Source: Apostichopus japonicus (Eukaryota > Echinodermata > Holothuroidea > Aspidochirotida > Stichopodidae). From it: a DNA stretch of 64,000 bases. Within the stretch, counting starts at the first letter, position 1. Each line of letters begins with the position of its first letter. Shown one piece after another: positions 34,921 to 48,471 of this stretch. The translations under genes and the position numbers were made by a program. The notes beneath the pieces are model-generated. The model was given only the letters and a program-made list of their open reading frames with translations, searched no databases and was not told where the DNA came from. Location of the stretch: the NCBI RefSeq assembly GCF_037975245.1, contig NC_092582.1, positions 4,566,001 through 4,630,000 on the forward strand, read 5' to 3'.

Positions 34921-35678
34921 CTGCAGATAGACAAATAGAAGTCTCAAAAGTTTAAAGGAAGAAAGAGAAGAAAAGCCAGAAATAATAACCGCTGCAGCTG
35001 TTATAGGTTTAAATATTGATGGCACTTATCCAAACCACAAGTTTAATGTGATCAGAGTAGGACATGGAAATTCTTTCCTTCAGGCTACACTTGTTTTCTT
35101 TTCTCTTCATTTTATTTTGGTGTCAAGGATCAAAAAAGTGAATGATTTTCTTGGTAAAGTGAGATATGATGTAAGGAAGAGTTAGGGTTACATTAGTTTG
35201 CATTTGTGACTGTTTTAAATAATACACACTCTTGACAATTAAGGGTCAAAGGAAAATGGAAAATTGAAAACAAATGATGTTGATATTAAAAAAAAAGTAA
35301 AACACAACAATATTGCTAATTAATAATTAAAGGGATGTCGCTACAAGACTAAATAAAAACATTTACCAATGATGCCAACCATGCATAGAGGTAAGAAAAT
35401 TTGCATAGCAATTGAGTTTTTTTGTCAATTAAGCTTGACCATATAGGTAATTTTGTTTTCAACATGGGACAGGTCATGAACTGTTGACATGAATTGTAGA
35501 CAGCAGTATATGAAACAAAAAAATGCAGATTGAAGTGGGGTGCTACCCTCCCCCTCCCTATCCCCCAGCCCACTCACAGATTGAAATGGGGTATTACCCA
35601 CCCCCTTCCCTATCCCCCACCCAGGCATCATGTATTTTGTTAAGAGAGCCAAGTAAAGGATTGTATCTGAAAATGTAC

Positions 35679-35856
35679 CTTGCAGCAAACTGAACACATC
35701 TTGTGAGGATCTTGCTTTGAGGCTCTCCAGGTACTTGTTGGGCTGAACTATAATGCATCTCACTGAGTTGTGAAACATTCTTGCTAGGAATGACATTGGC
35801 ATCATTCCCAAGATTGCTTGTCCAAGCTTTCCATTCCACAATCAAAGAAAGTCATT
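35679..35856 (-). other. Possible non-coding exon
   Basis: Acceptor-like TTGGATGTCTTTCAG above and a donor GCAAG-GTACAT below bracket 178 nt on the minus strand. No single frame is open across it from a sensible start, so if real it is a leader or lncRNA exon. The open frames overlapping it are not convincing proteins. Confidence 0.15.
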
Positions 35857-37032
35857 CTGAAAGACATCCAAGTGACGATACTTGAATTTTCATATTTTTT
35901 TTTTTTTTTTAAAGATGAAAATTACATCATTTCTAAACATGAAGAGCTTGAATAAAAATCGAAAAATTAATTAACGACCATCAAAATTTTTCCAGCCACC
36001 CTGTGGATGATTTTTTACAGTTGAAGCTGTAGCTAGGCCGAGAAAGGTGTTATCGCCTGCGGATTATCTGTGATGAAGGTGATGAATAAACTGAGCAAGA
36101 AATTTGAGCAGGCATCCATACAAGAGGAAGGTCATTTGCAAAAATACTCATTCTTTGAAAAATATACAGGAACAAGGAATATATTTATATCTACAGTGTG
36201 TATTTTAGGTGATGCCATGCTGAGCTTATTATCTGTTTTTCCCACTCAGATATAAATAGAGATGTCTGCCACATGGATCAGACAAGGTGTTCAGTAAGGT
36301 ACTGCAGGGTATTGACCGGGGATCTGGGTCAACACCTAGATGAAAGCTAACCCCATGTAATTCACAAGTGAGTATCACTGTTAGGCAGGGACTATGCCAT
36401 CTACAAATTGATATTTGAGAGACAAACATTAATGTGAACATTCTGTCACTCATATTTCATTGCAACAGTGATATTATCATGGCAAAAGTAAAAAAAGGAT
36501 CGTTTTTATTTCACTTCTTAATTCCTTTATTTTTTTTGGGGGGGGGGGATGGGAAAGATCAGGATTATAGAGTGAGATGAATACATGTAAAATGAAAAGA
36601 AGAAAAAAATTATCTTTGAATGACAAAAGGAGATGAACCACCTGCTGGTTGATATTCTGCAAGAGGAAATTAGATCACCAAGATTATCAGAAGTGGCACT
36701 GGAGGAACCGCAAGGCACATTTATAATTACCAAGGCAGAGACAAAATCCTGCTGTTATAGATAACTGTTCAACTGGTGAACCACATTTCACCCCCCACAG
36801 GAACTCTTGTGGCATTAAAGGTGGGGTTGAAGTTATTCCCAAAAGATCACACCACAAAACATGAAAAAAAGTAAACAAAAGGAATATTTCAGGAAGGATT
36901 GTTCCCCCTTTCTCATCAAATTTAAGCTCAATGATGGGAAATGCTGAGTGAAAACCATATAGAATCGCAATGTATCAGGGGTAGATCCAAGGAGGGACAG
37001 GGGGCCATGGTTTAATCTAGATTCCTCTAAGG

Positions 37033-37403
37033 CAGGGGTGGGCAACCTACAGCCCCTGAGCCACATGGGGCCCGCAAGTGATTTTTTTGCGGCCCATGAG
37101 ATGTCTTAAGAAAAAGAAAAAAAATCAATCTATTTTACATCATCACAAAAAACGAGCTAGCTGCTTAGAATTTATCAGCACTAATGATGCTGTCAGGTAG
37201 GCCTTTTATCCCCATTAATTATCAACTGTACTGTATTGACATTATGTTTTTGTGAATACAGATTAAGTACACACACCAATTGCTTGAAAGTTCTCGGAAT
37301 CAAAGGTTTTGAAATCAAGAGCAGATCGTTGGTTAGGTGCGGCCCAGTCAATTTTTCACTCCTTATATCTGACCCATTCATTCAAAAAGGTTGCCCACCC
37401 CTG
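37033..37403. mobile_element. hAT element with CAGGGGTGGGCAACC ends, copy 2, perfect TSD
   Basis: A 371-bp element with ends CAGGGGTGGGCAACC and GGTTGCCCACCCCTG. The target CTCTAAGG is duplicated exactly at 37025-37032 and 37404-37411. The flanking sequence TTTAATCTAGATTCCTCTAA to the left also flanks copy 1. The terminal sequence is of the hAT-Charlie type common in animals. Confidence 0.88.
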
Positions 37404-37411
37404 CTCTAAGG

Positions 37412-39740
37412 AAAAAGTTTGGGCAATAAAACCTAGCTGCAAACATAATTGTACTAAATTTAAGGTACACAGTGGAAAGATTTAGCATGCTTTGTGCATG
37501 GTGTTCCTTAATTTTTACTGTTTTCTTACGTGCCACCATTTTGGTAGTTATTTTAGTACCTACCAACACTCATCTCCTCTTCTGAAAAATGTATGGCATC
37601 CACACCTGCATATCTCCCGTGAAAAGAAAAAAAAATGTTAAGATGTCAAATTTATATGCATTCTGGGGCACATTTTAGACTATAAATTAGTACACATTGT
37701 GTGGTGGTCTACTGTATTTCTACCCCAACTGAATGTCAAAATGCCCATCCCAATTGAACCATATCCGTCCCCCCCCTTCCCACTGAAATAACGATGGAGG
37801 TTGTTGTGGTGACCCCCTTTGCTCATGTCACTGATAAGGATCGATATATCATTTAGAACACAGAGAAACCATTCAGCCTACATCTATGGTTTACATGTGC
37901 CTTTTGGCTTTCATGTAGGCCTACTTATACTTTGCAAATGTATCCCATACTATCTTGAGCATTAACTGACCCAGGCACTTTAATAACAATTTTTACAGCC
38001 CTTCCAGAACTAGGTCAGGATACCCTTTACTTCAGGCAAAGTCCTGTGGTACAATCTGGAATAGGACATCTCTATTTCATCGGTCAGTTACACAGTATGC
38101 AATATTATCAGATGTCTGATTTAGCAGAATGGCTAGAAAATTTTTGTCATTATTGTGAATAAACTGAATATGCATGAGGGCTTGAAATGTTTGTCAGCAT
38201 TATTACAATATATGCTCTTGTTCTACCCTCTACAACAATGATTTTATCAAAATTTGGTGAAAACTGCTTAGATTAGAGGTGGTTTGGGCATTTTGAATGT
38301 TTGCAGTCAGTGGATGACGTCATGAACATTCCGCTATAAAAACACTTCCTCACTCTATTTAATTGCTCATCAATATTTGTTACTAAGTTCAGTGTTTGGA
38401 AACTGTATGAACCTACCTGGATAGAGGGGTGTCTTTTTACTGTGTCATGTCAAGTTTTATTGATACAAAAACTTGTATTACTTTTGTACATACCGGGAGT
38501 CCATTTGTACAGTAAAATTATAGGGAAAAGTAAAGTAGTATTATTCTGTCACTTTCTATGACAATGTAATATGCGACTTTACCATGAATGGCAGATTTCA
38601 TTGTTTACCAGGTAAAAGATAGAAGGAAAAATAAACTGCAGAGACAGCAAAGAGGGATGCAGGTAGATGCAAGTAGGTGGAATGAGGAATCTTGCTTTTA
38701 GTTCCCCTCCCCATGGGATGGGGGAGGGGGTGAGGGAAGGCAGATTTCTAATGCTGGCATCACCATTCCATTTGAACAATGGTAATTTGAAATAATAACA
38801 GCAAACGAACACAATTTTTTCTAACTTTCCAAGTTCGTATGAAAATAAGAGACAGTTTGACAGGAAACCAAACATTTCTGGTAAATATTTGCAGATAAAA
38901 ATATAAAAATTCACTGATGTCAACTATACATAAGAAGAATTTAATCCCTCGTTCATTCCTAAAGCCTGCAAATCTTGACAATTTTGTCCTACGTCTGAAA
39001 ACTCAAACTATTCAGTTTCCATTCAAATGTTCTGTTGTTGCCTTATAACATAATTAACCTTTAAAATTACAAGAATACCTCAGTTTTGCAGATTTGTGCC
39101 CACTGCATATCAAATTTTGTCTGGTAAAATCTTCAAGTGTTCACTGAACATGTCTGATGTCTCCTATAATCTTCAATTTCATTGCCAAGTTATGAAATTT
39201 ATAACAACATTTTCAATAAATAACTTCCTTTTATTACATGGAAAATGGAAATGATCGATTCTTTCAAACCTCCCACGCTGATGTTTTTTTAGTGCTTCTC
39301 TGACGTATTCCTCACTGGATTACATAAAGCCCCATAGAAATATTTCCAAGTTATTGGGAAAATGTCAATCCTCATTGATACTCAAACTACATACTTTTCC
39401 AAGAAGAGAGTTGTTATAACTTGTTTTATTTCTTTTGACATTTTTTGTTTGAAAAGGATAGATAAAATAGTAAAAGGGAAGTAATACTGTCTACCAGATG
39501 CTTCCCACAGATGAATCAAACTAACTGTAAATACAAACCTCCTCAAATGCACAGAGATTAGATAAACCAGATCATCAACTCCTACACCTAGTCTCATAGT
39601 GTACATCAAAGTGTTCATGGTCAGTATATTGGGTGACATTCAGCTAAACCTCACCTTGACCCTGTATTAAAGGGGAAAATCTTTATGGAAAAGTCCTCAA
39701 AATTATAACGGATATGGCTTTCTTGAGCTTACTCTGTTGA
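37412..39740. other. Non-coding stretch
   Basis: No supported gene on either strand. The 114-codon minus-strand frame near 38579-38923 is phenylalanine/leucine-rich translated AT-rich DNA with no family resemblance. Confidence 0.45.
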
Positions 39741-39744
39741 GAAC

Positions 39745-40370
39745 CGTATTTGGATTCCCATTTTGGTGGGCATAGGTGCCTGACCATATAAACTTGTGCC
39801 TGCAGGATTGATGAAATTATAGGTTAAAGGTCAAGAAACCTAAAAATTGGTTTTTAGCCATTTTCTGCTTGTTAACATGTAAGAAAAAGTCATTAAACAA
39901 CATGATATGTAGAGACAAATTTTAAAATAGGACAGATTTAGGTGTTTAATGTCGGGGGTCAAAGGTCAATTGGAAGTGTTCGAAAAAGTGTCGCAAACTC
40001 CTCCTAGAGTGTAAGTTCAATCAAGTTCAAACTTCCTGGGTAGGTGCCTGACCATGTAAACTCATGCCTGCATGATTGATGTCATAGGTCAAAGGTCAAG
40101 AAACCTAAAAATTGTTTTTTATAGCCAATTTTCTGCTTGTTAACATGTGAGAAAAAGTCATTAAACAACATATGTAGAGAGTGATGAGACAAATTTTAAA
40201 ATAGGACAAATTTAGGTGTTTATAGGGTTGGAATCAAATGTCAAAGGTCAATTGACGTCAAAAGTCAAAATGGCCAACAGTTTGCGAAAAAGTGTCTCAA
40301 ACACCTCCCAGACAGTAAGTCCGATCAAGTTCAAACTTGGTGGGAATTGGTGCCTGGCCATTTAAACAAT
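39745..40370. repeat. Tandem duplication, about 270-300 bp unit, 2.3 copies
   Basis: The landmark GGTGCCTGACCATATAAACT recurs, with changes, at about 39775, 40041 and 40349. AAGGTCAAGAAACCTAAAAATTGG and TGTTAACATGT(A/G)AGAAAAAGTCATTAAACAAC occur in the first two units. Non-coding; the source is unknown. Confidence 0.8.
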
Positions 40371-41439
40371 AAGTGACTGCAATACTGCATGCGTACTGAT
40401 TGCTAATATGGCCGGTAATTTCCACAAATTTGGCAGATGAAGCCAGCTGCTTGCAACCTGGCAAGATCATCTCTCAAGGGGGTAGGTGTACAGTACATTG
40501 ATTTTGAGATCGAATAGCTCAAAGATTCTGAGATCAGTTGCAGTGACTGGCTGAGCAACATGTTAAAAATGAAACCAATAAAGTGACAGTTTGATTTATC
40601 AGATGCATTGAAAGTACTTCTGATTGTGTACACTGTTATTGGCTAGGAGTACAGCATTTTCAGATAGTTCTTGGCCTCTGCCAAATATTTTGAAGCATAT
40701 AAATACATGTCAGAACAAGGAATTACTCTTATTTTACTCTGTAGAATATAATATCTCAGAGTCCTAGTGGGTTCAGCTGGAGCATTTCGAAGACTTCTTC
40801 ATCTCTCATTGCGAGTTCAAGGCATGAAATTACATGTCAGAAGCGCAGCTAAGTTCCTCCAGATTGTATACTAGGCCCAAAGTCTACTCCTAGAGGGGAG
40901 GGGGAGGTCATGAGGACTTCAGCTGTGATTGTGAAATTTTAACTACTCAGATGTGTTAAATTAAGCATAAAAATACATGTGGGAAGAATTCAATTTAAAT
41001 GGAATGTATTTGAAAGCACCAATGTCCAATGGGACGTCCCGAGGATAGTCATTCCCTTCACCCAACCCCTAGGCCTATACTCCTCCCTGCAGATGTCCAT
41101 GCATGGAACCACAACTACCAGACACTGCAGTAGCTCAGCCAGTGAACACGCCATGACTGTTGAACTTTTTAATGTTAACATTAGTCTTACTCTTTGATTG
41201 AAAGGTAGCAGCATCCATGTTGACAGATCGATCTACTGATAGCCAGCCTTGTAAATCAAACGATTTCAGATTCGTCTCAAACCCCAAAACTATCTTTACT
41301 TGTTAACCTTTACAGCGTATGCCTCAGAGTCACACCGGTCACCGAGGTCAGCGATCTAGAGCATGTTAGTTCTGTAATCTGTACCGCACCGGTACCGCAC
41401 ATCCAAAGGAAGTGTATGGTGTGCCTAGTGTGCCATAAG

Positions 41440-41735
41440 TCCTGAAATCGACATATTTCAAACTGACAGATTTCGGTTTCTTGTGCTCTCATCGGACGAC
41501 CATTGTCACGTTATTTTCTTGTGCTCTGATTGGACGAAATCGACATATGTCAAATTGAATTGACATATCAGTTTTTCGCGCTCTCATTAAGTTGGACGAC
41601 CATTGTCACATGTTATTTTCTAGTGCTCTGATTGGACAAAATCGACATATGTTAATTTAAATTGACATATGTCAGTTTTTCGTGCTCTCATTGGACGACC
41701 AATGTCACATGTTATTATGTTTGTTAGAAGAAATC
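41440..41735. repeat. Tandem repeat, about 100-bp unit, with ACATATGT palindromes
   Basis: Three copies of GTGCTCTCATTGGACGACCA followed by TTGTCACATGTTATTTTCT, GTGCTCTGATTGGAC, AAATCGACATATGT and ATTGACATATGTCAGTTTTT. The units contain short palindromes (GACATATGTC). Spacing is about 98-101 bp. Confidence 0.75.
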
Positions 41736-43354
41736 GGTATATGTGAATACAAGCCTGGCTATGAGACTAATTTATGAGACTAAATTGACAAAGAGCAAAG
41801 CTGACCGGATAAGGTCATCCTAGGTTTGCAAAGATAGTGATACTTACAAAACCAATTACAATGTATATCGAGATTATGCTGGTCCTTTTTGCTGGTTCTT
41901 CCATGGTCATGATTTCCAATGTTGGCATTTAAGCATATCTTGATGAAAAGAACATTGTGAACATATCGTTTAGTTATTCTTATTCAACTGCTTGGATTCT
42001 GCGGACTATGAATATGCATATATAATTTAATCTTTTTTAATTTAATTTAAACCAACATATGACAGTTTAATTCGACATAAGTCGATTTCTTTCCACCATT
42101 CGTACCATAGACTCGGATGCATTTGCAAAACCCATCTACTCCACGCACTACAGAGGGTGTTACTTTTTCCATGTAACGCTGTAAGTGGAGTTGCGTCGAG
42201 GCTATGGGCGAGAAGTAACCCTTGGGGTGGAAGGTGGGTGGGAAGGGGGGGTATAGCTGACGGGAAGGGAGACATAGGTGAATGAAAGATAATGCCACCA
42301 AAACTATGTCAACGTAAGTTTTATCTGCAATGTAATAGACATTGAGAAATCTGTGGTTTTTACTCTCAACAGTCAGTATGATGTTTGACAGACACTTTCA
42401 AACCAAAGTTGGAGATATCTTGATACAGACGGAAATAAAGAAAACATCTTTCAAGGAATTCCGAGATGTCTTCAAATAAATTACATACTAAATGAGATAA
42501 TAAATTAGGACTATTATGTAGGAATTGAAGATATTTTTAATTCGATTTAACGATGTTTCTATAAATTTCGATTAGACGATTTTTTTTTTAGAATTATAAA
42601 CATGACCTGCCTCTTTCAGGAATTACAGCAATCTCCCATTCACAATACCCGATAACTTTACTGGGAACTTAATATTTCTAAACTGAAGATACCTTTAATT
42701 TGATTTCTTTTGGAGATAATCTCTTATTCGATTTGAACAATGTTTCATAGTGCTTAAAGATCAAATTGAAACATTCGGTTTATCTTTATAAAGGATTAAC
42801 TTAGATATAACTTAGATTTCCGATAACTTAAAGACAATTGGATTTGGAGATATCTTTCATAGGAATCTAAGATAATTGCATATTTGAAGGAAATATATTT
42901 TTAAATATTAAAAGATCTCTCTAACCGATGGCAATGAAACCGAATTGTCTTGCCGTAAGTCCACGTGTTCTCATTCTCTATAGAGTGAATATTAGGCCAG
43001 AATTCATGATCGTCAGTTGATGTGATCAAGAGATTGAAATGTTTTCTTCAAGTCCTAAAAAAGTCTCATTCGTTCTTATTTTCTTTTATGATAGAAATAA
43101 ACTTTCGTGAAGATATACAGATTGATGAGGACGTTTGTGAAATGAACTTTGGGTAGAAACCGGGCATTTGAATAGATGCGTTTGAGGTTAGTTGAGGACG
43201 TTTTAGAAAATCACTCACAATGAATTATGCGTACTTTCTCTCAAATTGTTTAACTGTATACCTTAAATGAAGGCCCTCTATTATAGACGTAGTAGGATAG
43301 GCTACTGAAAATATGGTACAAACTGAAGTTTGAATCAAACATAATTGTCTCCCT

Positions 43355-43718
43355 CAAGAGCGTAGGAACCGGGGGGGCTGGGGGGCGCCAGCCCCCCAGT
43401 GAAAAATGTGGAGGGGCGGAAGTATCATTCCGCCCCCCCGCTTCGCAAGTCAGAAAACCCCTTTTTCATTTCCAAATGAGAAAAAAAATCTCATTTGGAG
43501 CACCAAATTGCATCTAAGGCCAGGTGAAAATACAAAATTAAGTTTACAAAATGGAGTGGGTGTTGAAGTGTGCTATATTGCACCAAACTGCATCTGAGGC
43601 CACCTGGAAGTGCCAAAAATTCCAAAGGGGAGGGGGACACCCCCTCCCCTTAGACCCCTCCCCCAGGCCGGCCATCAGTCTTCAGCCCCCCACTCAAAAG
43701 TACCTTCCTACGCCACTG
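43355..43718. mobile_element. hAT MITE (GCGTAGGAA ends) with perfect 8-bp TSD
   Basis: A 364-bp element starting CAAGAGCGTAGGAA and ending TTCCTACGCCACTG. The target GTCTCCCT is duplicated exactly at 43347-43354 and 43719-43726. The interior holds G/C-rich blocks that can fold on themselves. The overlapping open frames at 43406-43597 and 43551-43874 are artefacts. Confidence 0.88.
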
Positions 43719-43726
43719 GTCTCCCT

Positions 43727-46700
43727 TCTTTTCCACTTAATTCGTGCTGTCGGTTATAATGATCCATGTGTGCTTCTGTATATTTATTCATGTAATGGGT
43801 GTAATATTGAGGTTACATTCTCGGTCATCATATGTCCATCAAGAGACCAGTATACCCTAGACATATACCATTAGCTTGAATTGTTCTCCAGGGAGGACAT
43901 TTCGCTTACACATGATGTCCATGCCATCGTTAAGAGGAAGTTATGATGCTCTCAAGGGTATAGTAAGAGTTCACGAACAGGTTAGCTATATTTGAGGAAT
44001 TCGTTCAAATGCTACAGGATATACTTTCTCGTCCGTTTTCATCACAGGAGGTTTAGTGGTGGCCGTCCAATTCGCGTCATGATACTACTGAGAAATTATG
44101 CTTACTCTGCATTCTGCAAAGTGAGCCGTTGATCTTAACAATGTGAAAGTAATGAACATGTTTCATAACTTTTCACACACAGATGTGTCACCAGTTCAAC
44201 TTTCTTGCAATGACATGAAGGCTATATATATATACGAGGGTGGGATTAATGGAGGACTTTCGCACAAGTTGTAGTCTTGCTATGTTATAGTCCAAGCAAA
44301 AATAAGAAGAAAAGAAACAGTTTGAGTACTAGTAATGTGTCTACAGCTGTTCTAGTTTTCAGAATATTTACCTTTAAAATATTTTCTCTGTCATGCTCCT
44401 TTAAAGTTAACTTAATGACTATAATCTTCTCAGAGCAGGCCTAAATGCTATATATTAATCGACTGCTTGATCAATTCTAATGACTTAACCAAAACAGGTT
44501 CAACAATGTACCACCATTGAATCACATTCGACATTCAACACTATCTGTCATGTAGAAAGTTTTAACACATTGTAAACATGTTATTTGAGGCCATACAATT
44601 AAGTCTTATTGTCATTTTTCATTGAGTTTTGTGTTACATCTGAGGATCTGACCTCATTGTCTATGTATTAAACTATATAATCCAGTCACTTTAATTGATG
44701 AACCTCAGCATTTTTCAAAACTTGTAAAGTTTAAGCAGAAATACAACCTGGCTGATAGCTGTTTTTGTTTTGTTTCTTAACGGTCTACAACACATCAAAA
44801 TGTTATTCCCCTAACGTCATCCTTTAACGGGGGCGCTATTTCCATTGCTGTGAATTGTGCGTATGTGTGTGTTGTTTGTTATTAAATTTTGGCCATAGTT
44901 TGAGATTTCAAAAAAGATTTTAGATGTGTGGTCCGGTCCACCGTGTTTATTTCGTTCTGTTTTATTTCAAGTGGTATTGTCGTCAGTTGACAGAACAGTC
45001 AAGATTCAACCCTTTAGTCATGTATACATAAGTGTTACTTCTTGAAATGCGAGTCTCTAAACATCTCATGGGGTTTTCAAAGATTAAAACCTATGTTTTC
45101 AGGAGCGGATCCATGATTTTATAAAGGAGGAGGGGTAAAAAAATGAAAAATGAAAATGCATTATTGTGCTACTGACTTTTGTTGAATCTTGTGTGAGGTT
45201 GGAAACGGAGAGTATAAACCCCCGACATGGCTACCGCTGGATCCGCGCCTGATTTAGTTTCACGCACATACATCCTACATTTCCACCTCCACAAACGCAG
45301 GCATACGCCAAACAATTCACACACACTGGCTTCGAGAGTCCGTCTAGGATCCCGTCAAAAGTTCCAGGATCTGTGTAGCGCGGGGGCTTAGCCATTGGGG
45401 AGGGGAGGGGGAGGGAGTGTGAAAAATTCACTCGTGGGGACGGTGTAAAACTCACTCGTCTACAGCCTAGAGTGACTAATCCTCCTAAGGCAGAGCTGAA
45501 ATTAATAGTGCAATTGCTGTTCATAATGTATAGTGTACCATGTGACGTATGCTAAAACTGTTCAAATGATAATTGAAAACAGCCTGTGCGGTCGTCCGCC
45601 CATATAAATATTAACATTTGGAATTAGGAGTATAGGCCTAGGCCTAGTGATAATATAGATTGAATCAAACAGTAGTAGCTTGATGGTATTTAAATCTTGT
45701 GAAATTGAACTAATGCAGGCTCATTTTAATCGTTTGTTACAATTTTACAACTTGAAGAAACACTTAAACATATCAGTTTATAAATGCCATTCTAATAGAT
45801 ATTCCAAGGATATTCCAAACAATATCAATGCCGCATACTAGCAGCAATGTAGTTTGGATTCGATCAATATCAATGACGTCACACTATCAGGTGATCAAAT
45901 CAGAACTTGTCATGCCTTCATTTTACGATCTTTCTAGTTCAGAGAAACAAAAATGGCACTAGTTATGAGGAAATGCACAGACCCAATAAAGGTTTCTATT
46001 TGCCTTTATAAATGAAGAAGGTTATCACAGCAATGCATCATTAATACTTTCTACGTGTTAAGATTTTTGAAACTGTGTGAGTATTTAAAAGCATTTACCA
46101 AAGTCATTTTGCTACTATATAGCCTCAAATTAGTTTCGTTTGACTTTTTTAAATATATATATATTTGCGAACTCAAAATTGTTCGTGGCAGAAACTGAAT
46201 ACCTCTGTCGGTATCAACCACTAGACTGAAGCACCACTTCTAAACATCATGCAACGTGTATCAATGTTCAATTCATACTTATCCTATTCCAAACGAGAAC
46301 AACCCTTTTTACCGAAGTAGTGCAATTGAAAGGTACGGTATATATATAAACATTTCACTCAACCATAAAAGGCCCTCCCTAGTAGGCCTATTAATCATGT
46401 ATGTTTTCACTTTCGATTTACTATTTACAGTACACTATTCGATGACAATTTTGTAATGAGGTACCTTCCTCGTCTAATTATAAACATGTTTCTTTTTGCG
46501 TGCCTGGCATGAACTAAATGATAAGTGAACTATAATTTCCTCGTTACAAATTATGAAAGTATGCTGTAGTCTTGTTCTTTAGCATATACTGTCAAGTGAC
46601 ATTATCGAATTGTAGAAAGGAATATTAATGCCTTGATTAGTAAAATCTGTCAATTCATGATCACCTGACTGTATACGTGCATGGGATAATCAGCAAGTCA

Positions 46701-47980
46701 ACTATACAGAATTACTGATTGACAGATTGTAACAGATTCTTGCAGCCAGAACCTCTTCAAGATGTGTTGACGGTGGGCAGCAGAGACATATAAAACGTGC
46801 ATGCTGCATCAGCTCGGTAAGTAGACACTGTGTGTTTAAGTCATTAAAACATTTGTTAAAGGTCATTGTAGCCGGACGAAACGGGGGGGGGGGGGGGGGT
46901 CGATGGGGTGGAGGAAGGGCGAAGTCCCCTTAGTGACTGAATGGAACTGTTTGGAAGGGATTAAAGATATATTCGTCTGCTAAAATAATACTTCTTAGAT
47001 CCTCAACTATCCCGTTCGCCCACCCTCCCGTCCCGCTTCCTTCCTCCCCCTTCCTCTCTTCTCCCTTCGCTCCAGTCCATTTCCTCGCCCACTCCCTCCT
47101 CCTCTCCCCTCCCCCTCCCCCACTCTCTACCATTTTCATGCTTTAAACATCAAATATATCCAGTTCTGATAAAAGTGTATATATACTGCCAAGCGTTATT
47201 ATAGAGAAACTTTTAGTCTATCCCATTTTACAAATAAATGACATGAACAATAAAATTGAAGAAGTTGACAAAAAAAAGTATTGTTAGGCAATGAGTTCAG
47301 AAGAGACGTGTTACTGTTAACAGTATAGTTGAGGGCGCAGGGGGTGGAGCTAACATTATACTTTCAGCGGCTCTTCCCTGGATGATAGTCTGCATTTAAT
47401 GCAATTTATGAGCTTGCATTTGTACATCTCTGCAGGAAGGGATGGTAATGTTTTTATTACATTAATAGTGTTCAATGCTTGATGGACGCTATACAATATA
47501 CAATATTGATGTTAACTAGTGAAGTTAAAGTCCAGAGAAAACATCGATCGTGTTTGTGAGATGACATCAGTTGAAGCTGAAACGTTTGAAGTGAAAATGA
47601 TTCGAAGCAAACACGTGGTGTGATTTCCAATGTAGTTGTTACACACTAACAGCAACACCCTTCATTTCGCTTTAGAGTGAAGTTTCAGAGGTTAAAGTGA
47701 CACATTATACCAAATATATTTGACTTTAATTTATTTGAAATTGTTGGTTCGAATTTGAAAGCATTGTAGTTATCGTCGTATTGAATCCGAACTTTATTTG
47801 AACCGAACTTTATTTGAACCACAGAATACCAATGCAAAATGATAACAATAAGATAAGAAAGAATGGCTCAGGAGGAGTCTACCAGAAAGTTACTCTGGTC
47901 ATACATACAATTTGCAAGTTACTATGGTCATACATACAATTTGCATACATACATACATATGGTCATACATATAACATACA
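43727..47980. other. Intergenic stretch
   Basis: No supported gene. A long G run (46882-46900) and a C/T-rich block (47010-47130) are present. The 97-codon minus-strand frame at 45231-45524 overlaps the candidate MITE and has no family resemblance. Confidence 0.45.
45100..45251. mobile_element. Candidate short hAT-like MITE
   Basis: The ends CAGGAGCGGATCCA and TGGATCCGCGCCTG are inverted with one difference over 14 bp and enclose about 150 bp. No matching 8-bp target duplication was found, so this rests on the inverted ends only. Confidence 0.5.
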
Positions 47981-47984
47981 TACA

Positions 47985-48305
47985 ATATGCAATACAAATT
48001 TGGAATGATCTATCCAAAAAACTGAAGTCTATAACTTCAAAACCCACATTCACCAGACATTTGAAAAAGGAATTTATTAACTCGTACTAGTATTTTATAA
48101 TCTTTTCACGTATCCATCTCAGCATCATTAGGATATTATTACTGTACATTTAATCCTTACGTATATTCTGTATTATATATATTTGTACTTTTTCCTTTTC
48201 TTTTCTCCCAGGAAGTCTCCTACCTTGTTAAGTCTTTTTAAGACTTTATAGGAGACTTCCTTCCCCATTGTACACAATTGGCGATAAAACAAATAAATGA
48301 ATTAT
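47985..48305 (+). mobile_element. LINE 3' terminal fragment (CR1/L2-like) with 3' hairpin
   Basis: A short frame ending at 48090 reads IWNDLSKKLKSITSKP then FTRHLKKEFINSY, which matches the LINE ORF2 C-terminal pattern WNxLPxxIK...SxxxFxxxLKxxL. A 3'UTR of about 200 bp follows, with a perfect 12-bp stem (GGAAGTCTCCTA at 48211-48222 and TAGGAGACTTCC at 48249-48260) and an AATAAATGAATTATTA-type tail. The 5' end is lost in a (CATA)n microsatellite. Confidence 0.65.
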
Positions 48306-48471
48306 TATACATAGTGCAAGTCTGGTTTTTCTCTTTACCTATACCCGCCACCTTCTATTGCATTCTCTTTACCTCTCAGATGTATATACCACATTTCTGT
48401 GAAATCAATTGCAGGCGATCATGTTTCTATCTATTGTTCGCACGATCCAACTCACGTGATTTTAAAGAACA

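Noticed and set aside
35425-35845. Two overlapping minus-strand frames (83 and 138 codons)
   Set aside because: No convincing start, domain or in-phase splice partners. The downstream half translates a C/T-rich tandem stretch.
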